Assembly (NCBI GenBank): GCA_947034885.2
Contig: OX344758.2
Location: forward strand, 16,085,067-16,149,066
Length of the DNA stretch: 64,000 nt
Origin: Thuidium tamariscinum
Taxonomy: Eukaryota > Streptophyta > Bryopsida > Hypnales > Thuidiaceae
Reading direction: 5' to 3'
Numbering within the stretch: the first letter of the stretch is position 1; every line of letters starts with the position of its first letter. The notes below the pieces were generated by a model that made no database searches, was not told the origin of the DNA, and worked only from the letters and a program-made list of their open reading frames with translations. A program made the translations under genes and the position numbers. Below are positions 1-11,514 of this stretch, one piece after another.

Positions 1-731
1 CATGAACCTGGTGAACATAAAAAGTACCTGGGGAAATTGCTTCTCCAGGTCTTTTGCCCGTTTCAGCCAAGCATCGTTGCGGAGACGGCGCTTGAAATAA
101 TCCGCTCCTGGGTGCGTCAGAAGGAAATCCCACGAGGCCGATGTGAATCTGTGCCTTGCCTTCCAGGACTTCCAAGTACCGTCAATTACATCGCCAGCAT
201 TATCTATGACCATCAAATCGGGGTTGATGGCCATCAAATCTTGGAGCACAACTTTCTTGCGCTTCCTCCGCTCCACCCACTCCTTGTGGGTCATGTTGTC
301 CGGCACGAGAACTTTGGTTGCGGTCACTGACACCTTCGGATAAATCGCTAGACGACCAGGTGTTTTACCGAGCAGATGCACTGCGTTCACTCCGAAGTCC
401 ACGTCCGTAAAATGCCCGAAGTGCTTGAAGAACTCCCTCTTAAGGGACATGCTCTTTATCTTGAATCCTTTTTCCGCTTTGTAAGGTTTCAAGGCGCAGG
501 GGTCAATTAAGTCGCCCTTGGAGTGCTTCGTCAAAAACGACTCCCAGTGCGCCCACAGATTGTCGGGCAAGGTGATGATCTGAATTTCATTTTTCAGATC
601 TGAGGTGCCACTGATTTTAGCGCCGTCTCCCTCTGGATTTATGTTTTGAAAGCGTTCAATCACGGCATCCGCGAAATTCTGCAAGAATTGCGTAGCATAA
701 GTTGTATGACACATTTTAAGAATACTAGGAC
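1..731 (-). CDS. Unrecognised protein, downstream exon, partial at the left edge
   Basis: The minus strand is open from a stop near 738 down to base 1, about 240 codons, and runs off the window. I do not recognise the protein. It is hydrophilic and rich in Lys, Arg and Trp, with a stretch TWKSWKARHRF near the visible end. No catalytic motif stands out. The frame has a Met at 714-712, but the exon probably begins earlier, at an AG near 732 or 738. Either acceptor would match in phase a donor near 894 (AA|GTAC) at the end of the ParB-like exon, so the two most likely form one gene. The intron between them carries two copies of the 21-bp palindrome, at 733-753 and 848-868. A separate gene starting at 714 is the alternative. 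Confidence 0.5.
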
Positions 732-889
732 TTTATCCTCGATGCAGTGATACGTTCACTTTGACACAGATGTGGAACATGGAGACATCACTGCCGAAGA
801 AATAGAATTGAAATAACACCACACAATAACAAAACACAGAAGCCAACTTATCATCAAGTCGACGATGTGGGTTCTGGATGGAACTATAC

Positions 890-2386
890 CTTGTACTTCG
901 TCAGGTCGAATACTGCCTTATTCTTCCTCGAGAAGTCTTCTGTGCGCACATCCGTGGGACGCTTGTTGGTGATCCAAATTCTCCGACAGCTTACGATTTG
1001 GTTCTCCCAAGTTGGTTGGGCATGGTCCAAGTGGTTTGTACAGTTATAGTACTTCGAGATGTTACGCAACTTGTTCTCATCAAGAGACCAAACAATGTAT
1101 GCGTCCCATGTCTTCAATTCCACTTTCCTTGCTTCTCCACAGCCAGAAATTTGTAGCTCCTGCGAAGCTGTAATGCTGTGCTGCCCGTTTATAATCATGA
1201 ACTTCCCGTTCTTGATTTCGTCCCATGATTGAGGCTTCCTTTTCAGAAGTTTCTTCTTGTTCACTGGTGTTAGGCAGACTTTCTGCCGTTGATTCACATC
1301 AATCAGTTGCACGAGCTCCTTCTTCACAACATCCACAATGTCCCGCTGCAAGGTGCGAATGACATACTCAGGACTCGCTATTATACACTGTTTGATGTCG
1401 ATCTTCACAGTCTCTTGATCAAACAGAAAGCATTTATGGTGCCCTGCCCAGAAAGTTCTCTAGATTAGAGCAAACTTTTCATGCTCAGGGACCTCATCCG
1501 CAGTCGATGACGATGCAGCAGATACCGAAGTCAGAGCAGAACCAGAACTTCCACCAATAGCAGGGGCACTGATCATACTTTTCCTTCTCTTTCTGCTAGA
1601 GTCTCCCTCTCCAGATCCAGGAGGGTCTCTCTTTTTAGGCTCGGACCTTGTTTGTCCGGGCTTCCGTGGTCTACTTCCTGACCCTGTTCCAGTGAAAGAT
1701 GGGGGGGCAGGACTGTCGCTTCCCTGACGACGACCGTGCGAGTGATCGGCCGGACGACTCACTATAGGTTCCCTCTCCACGTGCTCCAGTGCGTACCGAT
1801 CCAGCGTTTGGAAGATGAGACGCAATCTTGTTGCATTTGATCTGGCGGTGCTGTTTTTCCATGGAACGTATCCAGCTTTTTCAAACTAGCTATTCAGGGA
1901 CTCCATTTGTGAGCCCTCCAAAAATGTCATGAGGTTTGCGAGATCAAAACAGCCGTGATAGGCGTTCACGTTCAGCACAATGGAGTGGCAATGCTCTTGT
2001 GGTTTTCCACTCTCATCAACCTCTCGCAGAACAATCAGAATGTAATCCTTCTGGTGCTCCTCGATGAGTGTAACCTTCTCTTTCAGATTCCAGGGCATAT
2101 ATGTATTTGTCCCTTGAACTCTATAATGCAAGTACACATAGTTCTTAAATCGGTTCACACCGAAACTCCATGTATGGATATGCGCTCTGAATTCCCACAA
2201 CGTCCCGTACGTGTCCTCCATCTCCGTGATGAAGGGCTTGTTTTGAAATGGGTTAATGAAGGGCTTAAGGTGATGAGATGTTAAGGAGTAGTCATAGCCG
2301 TCTGTCTTCTCCATATTTTTCTCCTGTGTAATGCAACATGTGCTGTTCAGTGTCTTAATATCATCGACACAATGATACATATTCAT
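890..2386 (-). CDS. ParB/Srx-like motif protein, large 5' exon with two in-frame TAG codons
   Basis: One reading frame runs from the ATG at 2386 to a splice-like AAG|GTATAG at 890 (499 codons). It is broken only by TAG at 1886-1888 and 1460-1462. Residues 1-166 form an unrecognised domain. Residues about 170-310 are a low-complexity Ser/Pro/Arg linker. The last part holds IINGQHSITASQEL (about 1190-1150), which resembles the ParB/sulfiredoxin-fold nuclease signature seen in ParB and DGQHR proteins. That resemblance is by eye and rests on one motif. Either TAG would truncate the protein, unless CAG codons have decayed or TAG is read through. The next exon (1-731) probably continues it. The upstream side (2.5-3.4 kb) is full of a 21-bp palindrome. 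The function is unknown; a mobile-element protein is as likely as a host gene. Confidence 0.5.
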
Positions 2387-2672
2387 TGTGGAAAACAATC
2401 GGTCTATGCGTAAGAAATAAGAATGACATAATTATAAGAAAAACGAAACGATAATTATTTTAGCCAATTACTCTAATGGATCTTTTATTCACGTTCAATG
2501 ATTTTGTGATGTCATCGGAGGATAAAGACACTTGCAGTAACATTTACAAGCTATGATATAGGTAGGACGTTTCACCTCTACAATAATGTCGTATGAGGTT
2601 CTTGAAAGTTTGAATTATTTCTAAGACAAGGTCTCCTACACCCAATCATGACCTCAAATCACGAGGAAACAA

Positions 2673-3430
2673 TTATCCTCGATCCGATGATAACCTAAGA
2701 GGGTGAGGACACCAGTGTCCTCGACCAGATGACAGTTTGAAAACATAAGGAAACAGTTATCCTCGAACCGATGATAACCATAGTGTTCATGAGGAAACAC
2801 TTATCCTTGATCCTATGATAACCTAAGGGGGTGAGTACGCTATTGTCGTCGACCAGATGGGACCTTAAGAACAGTTATCCTCGTACCGATGATAACCATA
2901 GTGAGGACACTCATTGGCTGAGGAAGTTCAAAACATTTTTGATTCATTAAGCTGACATTGCATTTTTGTTTATTTTTTCTTATTTTCTAATTATTACCTG
3001 AATATCACATGTTTCAACCTAAATGCGGACTGCAATTTTCTGACAGTCTCCAGATCAAGTTCTTAGAATCGTTCCGTTTGTATCCTACATCGTAGTAACT
3101 TTTCGTGGACTTCTCTACTGCACGTACAGACTTCTCATTATCATCGGGTCGACGATAAAGAGATGAGCACTGAAGAGATTTGAGAGCTAAGGGTCCATTC
3201 AATATTGGATCAAATGTTAATTTTCGGTGGCCCCTAATACTCTGTTTCGTGTTTTGACTTAGAATTTGACCAAGTCTTTCGGTATCATCGTCTCGAGGAT
3301 AATTTTTTAAATGTACGTGAGACCATACAATGACATCGTCTTATCATCGGCTCGAGGATAGCTTTCCTGGCTTCTGCAAGGCCTATTTTCTGAAATATAT
3401 GTTGAAATGTTATCACCGGTTCGACGATAC
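2673..3430. promoter_or_regulatory. Cluster of 21-bp palindromic motifs upstream of the ParB-like gene
   Basis: Eight good copies of a dyad with core TATCNTCGANNCGANGATA lie at 2673-2693, 2757-2777, 2801-2821, 2875-2895, 3138-3158, 3282-3302, 3341-3361 and 3410-3430. Weaker relatives are near 2715 and 2844. The arms match on both strands while the spacing between copies varies from about 44 to 240 bp, so this is not a simple tandem array. It looks like a set of binding sites for a dimeric protein. The cluster sits upstream of the minus-strand gene that ends its first exon at 890. Confidence 0.75.
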
Positions 3431-3449
3431 CTCTGGCACCCTTGCCAAA

Positions 3450-3525
3450 ACCCTAATTCATGTGATGTTTGTAGGGCCCCTACATCCTAAACCCTATATA
3501 TACATTTGCCTAAACCCTAAACCTC
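3450..3525. promoter_or_regulatory. Telo-box and TATA-like promoter region
   Basis: Several AACCCTA telo-box motifs flank CCTATATATACA near 3492-3502. Plant promoters of translation genes often pair such motifs. No convincing coding region starts downstream on the plus strand (3605-4450 is CA-rich with short open frames only), so the gene it would serve is not identified. It could also be decayed interstitial telomere sequence. Confidence 0.3.
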
Positions 3526-4513
3526 TGAGCACATTCTATGTTAACTTGATTCTGGACCTGCCAATTCAATTCAATTAATCAGGAAAACTAACCTCTTCAA
3601 TGAATTAGTTGCAATTTGCTTGACAAGTGCTAAATGCAAACACGAACGCTCCACAACTCCAAATTGCAGCCTGAAATGCATATAACCAAGATGAAGTCAA
3701 TATAATGTTCAAGTCAGTATAATGTGGACAATGTTCACAACAACATGGAACACAGACTGTCAACGTTCTGCACCAGTTGTATGCACACCTAAACCCTAAA
3801 GCACAAACCGAACTGAAGCCAAAATACACGATTGTACTTGAAACCACAAACCCAACTGAAATCGAAACACTACAATCACATGAAGATGCAACCATCGATT
3901 GTGCTTTCAAAATCAGACGCAGAAGATCGATTCTGCTTCCACAAGCAAACAGAACTGAATCCAACAGACCAAATTCAAGCAAAGAAATTTAAAAAAACTC
4001 CAAATGCAGCAAATGCAACAAATTCCGGAGATCTTACCTGTAAGTCCGACAATGGGTGGGTGCGACGTGCACATTCCAACGTCGCGCAACCCTAGCGTGG
4101 AGCACCGAAGCCGCAACCGTGTACTCTTCCGCCAAAGTGCGAGTGACAACTTTGTCGAAACTGCACACCTCCCCTTCACCCACGATACAACCTCGCTCGC
4201 TCACAACTCACAACTCCCACACTTCGCTCGCTCGCTCACACAGCGATGAGACACACCACACCGAATACTGAACAACAACAGCAAAACAGTAGACAAAATC
4301 ACACCTGAACCCTAAACTTCACACACACACCGCGACCAGAGCTTCAGCCACCGCTTCCTGAAACTCCAACAGAAGAACACACTACTCATGCGATCACACA
4401 GCGAGCCCTAAACGCCAAAGCACAGAATAAAAAGACGCAGGAGAAACAACACGCATGCACACATATACACAAAGGAAACAACAAACACAAAAACCTCCCT
4501 CCCCACGAGAGAG

Positions 4514-4745
4514 ATGAACTCCCGCAGCAACGCCGAGCCGCCTCAAGCCTGCCCCGAACCTACCTCGAGCCTAGCCCAAGCTGGAGACACCAAGCCTGAA
4601 CTCCCTAAGCTACGCCGAGCCTCCGCGAGCCTACCCCGAGCCTACCCCGAGCCGGCAACACCAAGTCTAAACCGACTGTCGAGCCTCCATTGCATTGCGA
4701 ACCTGAGGTTCGGTCTCCCCCGAGCCTACCATGAGCCTGCACAGT
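4514..4745. repeat. GC-rich degenerate minisatellite (GAGCCTACCCC-type)
   Basis: Short units of the type CGAGCCTACCCC recur irregularly. Open frames across it are a by-product of the repeats. From 4746 to 6520 I see only AT-rich DNA with no supportable gene. Confidence 0.5.
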
Positions 4746-6524
4746 CAGCTCCTTCAAGTGTACAAATTTTGTGTTTTTGTTCTTATTATTTAATGTACAT
4801 ACCTATTATTTAGGAAATTGCACAAGTTGCACAAGTTAGTTAGGAAAAATAGCAATATCATTTATATAGTCAAAATTATAATGTGTAAGGATGACGGTGT
4901 TCAAAACTGCAAAAGGAAAGTGAAGTCTTTCTATCTTTTTTTTGTAAGACTAATATAAGAAGTTGGTGTCTAATTAAATAGAGGTTTGAAGGGCCTTTAA
5001 TGCTTAATTCCAGTGGACTTGTAGGTTCAAAAATGTATTCTAGGATTTCCGAAACTTCGATTTGCATGGTGATTTTTTTGTCCTACATTTACTGTATTTG
5101 AAGCCAATTTTTAAGACTTCTCAAGAAAACAAAAAGTCCATCTTGATGTGGGTACAATTGTTTCAAATTAGGAATTAATAAAATCACCATCATTCTTTTT
5201 GTAGATCCAATTTTTTAAAGTAAAAACCTTTTTTTTTTCAAATTGTTGTCTACGAACTTCAAGTTAGTTAGAATACTATGATTCTAAGAATTAAAAAAAA
5301 AAGTGCACTCATAGGCAAGCTATAAAATCTTCTTTTTCCATCATAGACTATATGAATCTGCACTTAGCGTTTTCTTCTCCTCATATTCACAATTCTAGTA
5401 CATTCAATTTACACATGGTAGGGTTTAGGGTTACTTATAGGTTCAATATCATTTGGATACTACAAGTTCAATATCATTTCAACACTTTTCTCATATACAT
5501 ATTACACAAGATCTCTCCTTCACAGAGCTACAATAGCTATTCTTTCTTGTATAGACTAATTTCATTTAGCTTTTTTCCTTTCGAGTAATTCCATTTTCCT
5601 TCTTGCATCACTTGGAATTTGTGGTTTCTAATCTAATACTTCTAGTGCCGTTTTCCATAGAATTTTTGAACTTCGAGAAATAAAAATTTCAATGACTTCT
5701 TCAATTATATTGTATTGCAACCTACTTGAAGAAGACTTCATAGATTCAACTCTTAAATTTTTATGTTGAATTGTCAGCAAGTTCTATTTGTACAAGGCAT
5801 TTATTTCACAAGTAATTCCACAGCCAACTAACCTTTACGATGCAAGAAGGAAAATGAATTTGTAGTTTTTCAAGGTTGGAATTAAGATTTCAAACTATAC
5901 AAAATGAAAATAATGAATGATTGTTACGTGATTGAAAAATCATTTGTGGACCGTGCAATTCTTTCCACTTCCAAATAACCCTACAAACAGTCGTTCGGAA
6001 ATAATTGAACTCAAAAAGAGGCCTCGAATTTTCATAATCTAGGTTTAATGTCTACCAATTTTAGTAATAATTGCATGTAATTGTATGTGTATGAAAGCAA
6101 TCATACATGGCATTTCACCCACCACTTGTCATGTGCTTCATCCTTCATGAGGAAACCATCATGAGATTTATGATATTTTGAAGTAATGTTAGGACAGTGA
6201 TGATGACGAATTTTTGAGTTTATAATGCATTTCTAGGCCAATTTAGTGAATTTAGAAGGCTCTTCCCAGTCACCCACTAATTCACGAGATCATAGGCATG
6301 AATTGAATTATGATGACTAATTTTTGAATTCATCATTGAATTCTTGGCCTAATTAGTGAATTATTGGCCTAATTAGTAAGTTGTGAAGGCTCTTCCCACC
6401 TTAATTTGTGCATTACAAAGCGACTGCTTTTGGGGTTCAAGTATTTTCTAATGGGAACTCACATTTTTTTGTAGAAATCCTTTATGCAATGCATTTAATG
6501 TTGAATTCCTGTATGTTGCAAAGA

Positions 6525-6860
6525 AAGAACCAATTGTCTTATACATTTCAACGTTAATAAGATTTTTCAACACGAATAAAAAAACAAAACTTTATATAAA
6601 CCTTTAATATTCACAAACTATAAACAATTAAACGAACATTGAGTAACTAAGGTACATTTAGTAGTCGAATTCTCTTAGTCACAAAAAAAAGCGAAGAAAG
6701 AACCAGTTGCCTTATAATACATTTCAACATTCATAAGATTTTTCAACATGAATAAAAAAACAAAACTTTATATAAACATTTAATATTTACAAACTATAAA
6801 AAATTAAACGAACATTGAGTAAGGTACATTTAGTAGTCGAATTCTCTTAGTCACAAAACA
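6525..6860. repeat. Two-unit tandem duplication, about 180 bp each
   Basis: The segment from about 6525 to 6690 is repeated from about 6705 to 6860 with small differences. Both contain the same AT-rich stretch followed by ACATTTAGTAGTCGAATTC. No gene is seen in it. Confidence 0.7.
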
Positions 6861-7149
6861 GAAAGCGCAACCTTAGTTAAACTTCTTCAAAAGAGCATGA
6901 CGAAACCACAAATACTAGGCATTGCACATACAAAAGAGCCCAAAAAGAAGGAAGAGGTTGCATGTTATAAAATAGGAATTTTTAATTAAAGCAGTTTACA
7001 TTTCAAACATTTAAATTACTCATTATTTATCGAAGTCATAGGAAAGAAATGATAGCCTTGCCGTTTCCTTCCCAAAGTGCCGACCCAAAAAAAATAGGAA
7101 AAAGTAAGATGTCATAAATTATGAATGTTGTAATTATGACCATTTCAAT

Positions 7150-8400
7150 CTCAAACTTTGAAATTGCTCATGATTAACTTACCATAGTCATAGGGAAAGA
7201 AATGGCAGCCCTGCCAATTGAAAGGACCGAGGTCCGAAATGTTTTAGTATTCACGTTCAAAAAACGTTAGAAAATTGTCTACAAGTTCGAAACTCATAGA
7301 ACATTCATAATCTAGGTTCAATTTTAATTTTGTACTCAAAGAATTCCAATTTGATTTGTGACAAAATGAAAAGGGCAACCCTGGCCTTTTTTTTAAAAAA
7401 ATGAAGATCACACAAAATAATGATAAAAATTGCACGAACAAGAGATTAAAAAAAATTGGAAGAGGTTAGGGTGTCATCAAATACTCATGTCCTATGAGAA
7501 CTTCCATCTCAAATATTGAAATTGCTCAATCATGATTAACTTACCATAGTCATAGGGAAAGAAATGGCAGCCCTGCCAATTGAAAGGACCGAGGTCCGAA
7601 ATGTTTTAGTATTCACGTTCAAAAAACGTTAGAAAATTGTCTACAAGTTCGAAACTCATAGAACATTCATAATCTAGGTTCAATTTTAATTTTGTACTCA
7701 AAGAATTCCAATTTGATTTGTGACAAAATGAAAAGGGCAACCCTGGCCTTTTTTTAAAAAAAATGAAGATCACACAAAATAATGATAAAAATTGCACGAA
7801 CAAGAGATTAAAAAAAATTGGAAGAGGTTAGGGTGTCATCAAATACTCATGTCCTATGAGAACTTCCATCTCAAACATTGAAATTGCTCAATCATGATTA
7901 ACTTACCATAGTCATAGGGAAAGAAATGGCAGCCCTGCCAATTGAAAGGACCGAGGTCCGAAATGTTTTAGTATTCACGTTCAAAAAACGTTAGAAAATT
8001 GTCTACAAGTTCGAAATTCATAGAAAATTCATAATCTAGGTTCAATTTTAATTTTGTACTCAAAGAATTCCAATTTGATTTGTGACAAAATGAAAAGGGC
8101 AACCTTGGCCTTTTTAAAAAAAAAATGAAGATCACACAAAATAATGATAAAAATTGCACGAACAAGAGATTAAAAAAAATTGGAAGAGGTTAGGGTGTCA
8201 TCAAATACTCATGTCCTATGAGAACTTCCATCTCAAACATTGAAATTGCTCAATCATGATTAACTTACCATAGTCATAGGGAAAGAAATGGCAGCCCTGC
8301 CAATTGAAAGGACCGAGGTCCGAAATGTTTTAGTATTCACGTTCAAAAAACGTTAAAAAATTGTCTACAAGTTCGAAACTCATAGAACAATTTGTTTTGT
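7150..8400. repeat. 362-bp tandem satellite, about 3.5 units
   Basis: Units begin near 7150, 7513, 7875 and 8237 and are nearly identical, each containing GGACCGAGGTCC. A diverged, shortened relative lies just before (6960-7145). The last unit breaks off near 8400 into a diverged copy. Each full unit carries a 65-codon minus-strand open frame ending FEREY. Since the whole unit is conserved, I do not take this frame as a gene. Confidence 0.9.
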
Positions 8401-8599
8401 GACAAAATGAAAAGGGCTATGTTGGCTTCTTTTTTTTAAAATGAAGAAACCACTAAATAATGACAGAAATTGCATGGAGACTAGAAAATTTTGGACCTTA
8501 TGACTTTGGGAAAAAAATGCCCCGGTTGCCATCTCTTTTATCACGACTTAGCTAAATAGCTATTGTGGTGTATAAGATGGAGTTTTTCATAATGAACTC

Positions 8600-8851
8600 A
8601 ATCATTCATTCATGTTCTACAATACGCCAACTTCTTCTTGTTCTTTTTGGCTCTACGCTCTGTGCAATTTCTATCATTCAGGGTTTGTTTATTTCTTTTT
8701 AAAAAAGCCTTGCTTGTTCCTTTCATGTTGTCACAAAGGAATTTCGAATTTGTTGAGTACAAAAATAAATTTTAACCTGGTTGTGAATGATTGTTCTAAG
8801 AGTTCCCAACTTGTAGACATTTTTTTGGCATTTTGTAAACGCGGATACTAA
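8600..8851 (+). repeat. Inverted, diverged copy of the 362-bp unit
   Basis: On the plus strand a 79-codon open frame here resembles the minus-strand frame of the satellite units: both read LSTK followed by a Leu/Asn-rich stretch, then LVD, and end with an aromatic residue. This places a diverged copy in opposite orientation about 250 bp from the array. From 8860 to 9720 I see nothing but AT-rich DNA. Confidence 0.5.
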
Positions 8852-9734
8852 AACATTTTGGACCTTATTACTATGAGAAGGAATTGGCAGGGGTGCCAAT
8901 TTTTTTCCTAGGACTTAGCTAATAATTAGGCAATTGCAATGTGTAACATGAAGAGTCTAATTTTGGCATTGCACTTATATTTAGAACAATGTATCTACGA
9001 AATACAAAAAGTTTTCCTTAACGAGTGATACTGTTGCTTTTCGGTAAAAAATAATGAACAAAATAAAATACCCCCGGGATTCTAATACCTATAACTCAAC
9101 CCTCGCATTCAAAGACCCCTTCAAGAATATTTAGAAAAATAATAGAGTCCTCTGCCATTTGAAATAGTTCAAGACTATGTATTTTGAGAGTTTGAAATGT
9201 AATTTCCTAAAACTATAGTTCATCCTAAACATGGACTTGCTTAAACTATCCTATATTCTTTGGGCCTTTTGGATATAGATTCATAGAAGACAATAGAAAA
9301 TTTGGACTTCAATTAAATTAATTAATCAAATTTCCTATACTTTTAAATGTAAATGACAAAATTGGCAATTTTAAAGGATAAAATTTGAAAAAGAAAAGAA
9401 ATGTTTCCATTTGCAGGCATTTATAAATGGATTTTAACGAATTAGATTTTGGAAAGAGTTCTCAAAAACTACTCCAATTAAAAAAACTACAATGAATAAA
9501 TAATTTTTGAACTTCAAAGTTCAATTCTTGGGCATTATAGAATGAGACTTCAATGAATTATAGTTAGGAAAGACTTGTATAGAATTACTACAACGGAGAA
9601 GAGTAAAGTAAATAAATATTTATTAGCTTTGAAAGTTTATTAAACATTAACGTTTTGAAATGAATTGGGATTTAGGATTTAGGATTTCTTATTATTGAGA
9701 GTCTTAAACCGAAAACCTCATTTTGAAGCCACAT

Positions 9735-9930
9735 GTCGCTAACCCTAACCGCAAACCCTAAACCCTGAAGACCCTAAACTCTGACCATGGAAGCTTGAAA
9801 TCTCAAAACATGACCTAAAACCGTGACCATAACAGTGCTAAACCCTTAACCGTAGCCCAAAATCTGATCCTAGGAACCTGAGAATCATGAAAACTTAACC
9901 TGATACCCAAATCCTAAACCCTAAAATTTG
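9735..9930. repeat. Degenerate interstitial telomere-type repeats
   Basis: Scattered AACCCTA and AAACCCTAAACCC motifs, mixed with related CCTGA/CCTAA variants, fit the plant-type telomere unit TTTAGGG in decayed form. Confidence 0.55.
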
Positions 9931-10606
9931 TAAAAGGGGACTCTTACATTTTCAAAGGGTTCTGAAATGTGAATTTACGGAGTGGATTTCCAAAAATTTC
10001 AAGGAATCCGAAACTCCAACCCCAGATGTCAACGTTCACCATTTATAGTAGACAGTTGTAACTTTTAAGCTGTCAAAAAATAGTTTTTCCGGACTTTGCT
10101 GCCTCAAAGCTGACAGAAGGCATTACGAAAAGTTCGGCCAAGTTGCATGAAATGACGGGGTAGGGGACGCCGACCTACAAAGAATTCAAATTCAATCCGT
10201 TGCGCGCTCAAAATTTCCCGCCCTTCTTTTCATCTGCAGGTCCAAAGCTAAGCTACGTCGCACAAGAAATCGCTTCTTCTTGTCGTTGTTTCCACACACC
10301 ATGCCGCCGTCGTTCCCCTTTTTTCTTGTTGTGGCTTGCTGTTTGAATGTTTGAAACAGAATGGAGTATTCTTAAGTGAAGATCCTTCCCTCGATTGCTA
10401 GCAGGTACGCCGACTTTGATAATCACTTATTTGCATAGTATGCAGTGTTTTGTGTGGATGCTTTTGTTTTCTGTGATCACATTGTATTTGTAGGTCAGTG
10501 TCAAGGGAGTTTTTAGAGTGGTCGATGATTTCTGCCCTGCAGTTTTCTCCAACCTTTTCGGCGCAATTTGCGGAACCCAACATTGTGTGTCACTGATGGT
10601 AATAAG

Positions 10607-11481
10607 GTATCATCGACTCGAGGATAATGTGTGCTTATGCATTATCCTAGAGGAATCTTTTTTATCGTTGTGTCGACGATAACTTACCCAGTATCAGCTC
10701 ACTACATCTAGACGCTCAGTACATCCAGATCGCTTACTATGTTTATCCTTCGTAATCCAACCAAGATGTTTGAGGTACATTATCGACAATATAATAGGTC
10801 AGTGTAGAAGTTGAGGACAACTCTGTAATTCTTATCATCGAGTCGAGGATAACTTGTCTTCAGAGATCCTACTGGTTTGTAGTTGTTGCTGACGGAGTGC
10901 TCATTATTTTTGTACCGTTTCCTGCGTAGACGATGCAAGTGCGAATTTCTGATTTGATGTAGAAATCTCTTCGGGTACATAGATCAGGGGATGATTGACT
11001 TGGAATGATTTAGGAAGTATCATCGAGTTGATGATAAGCTTTCTTTTATACTAAGATATTAATGTAAATCAGGATTATTGTATATGAGGAATTTTTTTAA
11101 CATAACAGTATCCAGTAATGGACAGAAGGGTTTCGATTTCTCTTCTGTGTGTATCATCAAGTCGGTGATATCTATGTTTCTTGTAGTCTTGTCCTTGACT
11201 CCGAGGAGACCTAGGTCCTTGATGTTTGTAGGTCCTTCATGGTTATGATCTTTGTGGCTTTATCATCGAGTCGATGATAGTTACATTTTCTTCATGATAG
11301 TGATGCAGTTGTTTTCTCTTGGGATGGGAACACCATCCCTTTGTGGATGTTCTGAGGATGGAGTTTGCTAGTTGACCAATCAGACTTTCTTTCATGAAAG
11401 AACTCGAATGACTTATGAATTACAATAACAAGCGTGACTATGAAGAGTGTGACGAATTCCTTATCATCGAGACGACGATAT
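10607..11481. promoter_or_regulatory. Second cluster of the 21-bp palindromic motif
   Basis: Copies lie at 10607-10627, 10662-10682, 10832-10852, 11017-11037, 11151-11171, 11260-11280 and 11461-11481, with the same TATCNTCGANNCGANGATA core as at 2.7-3.4 kb. The last copy lies in a probable 5' intron, about 30 bp before a TTTTTTGCAG acceptor next to the ATG of the 11.5-14.4 kb gene. The stretch just before the cluster (10,200-10,330) is comparatively GC-rich and could hold a 5' UTR. Confidence 0.75.
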
Positions 11482-11514
11482 TTAATCTCCCTCTTTGGAT
11501 TGCTTTTTTGCAGA

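Noticed and set aside
37-343. Plus-strand open frames of 66-97 codons at the left edge
   Set aside because: They lie opposite a 240-codon minus-strand frame with better composition that runs off the window.
3605-4271. Overlapping short open frames on both strands
   Set aside because: CA-rich low-complexity DNA with frames on both strands; none shows a domain or a convincing start.
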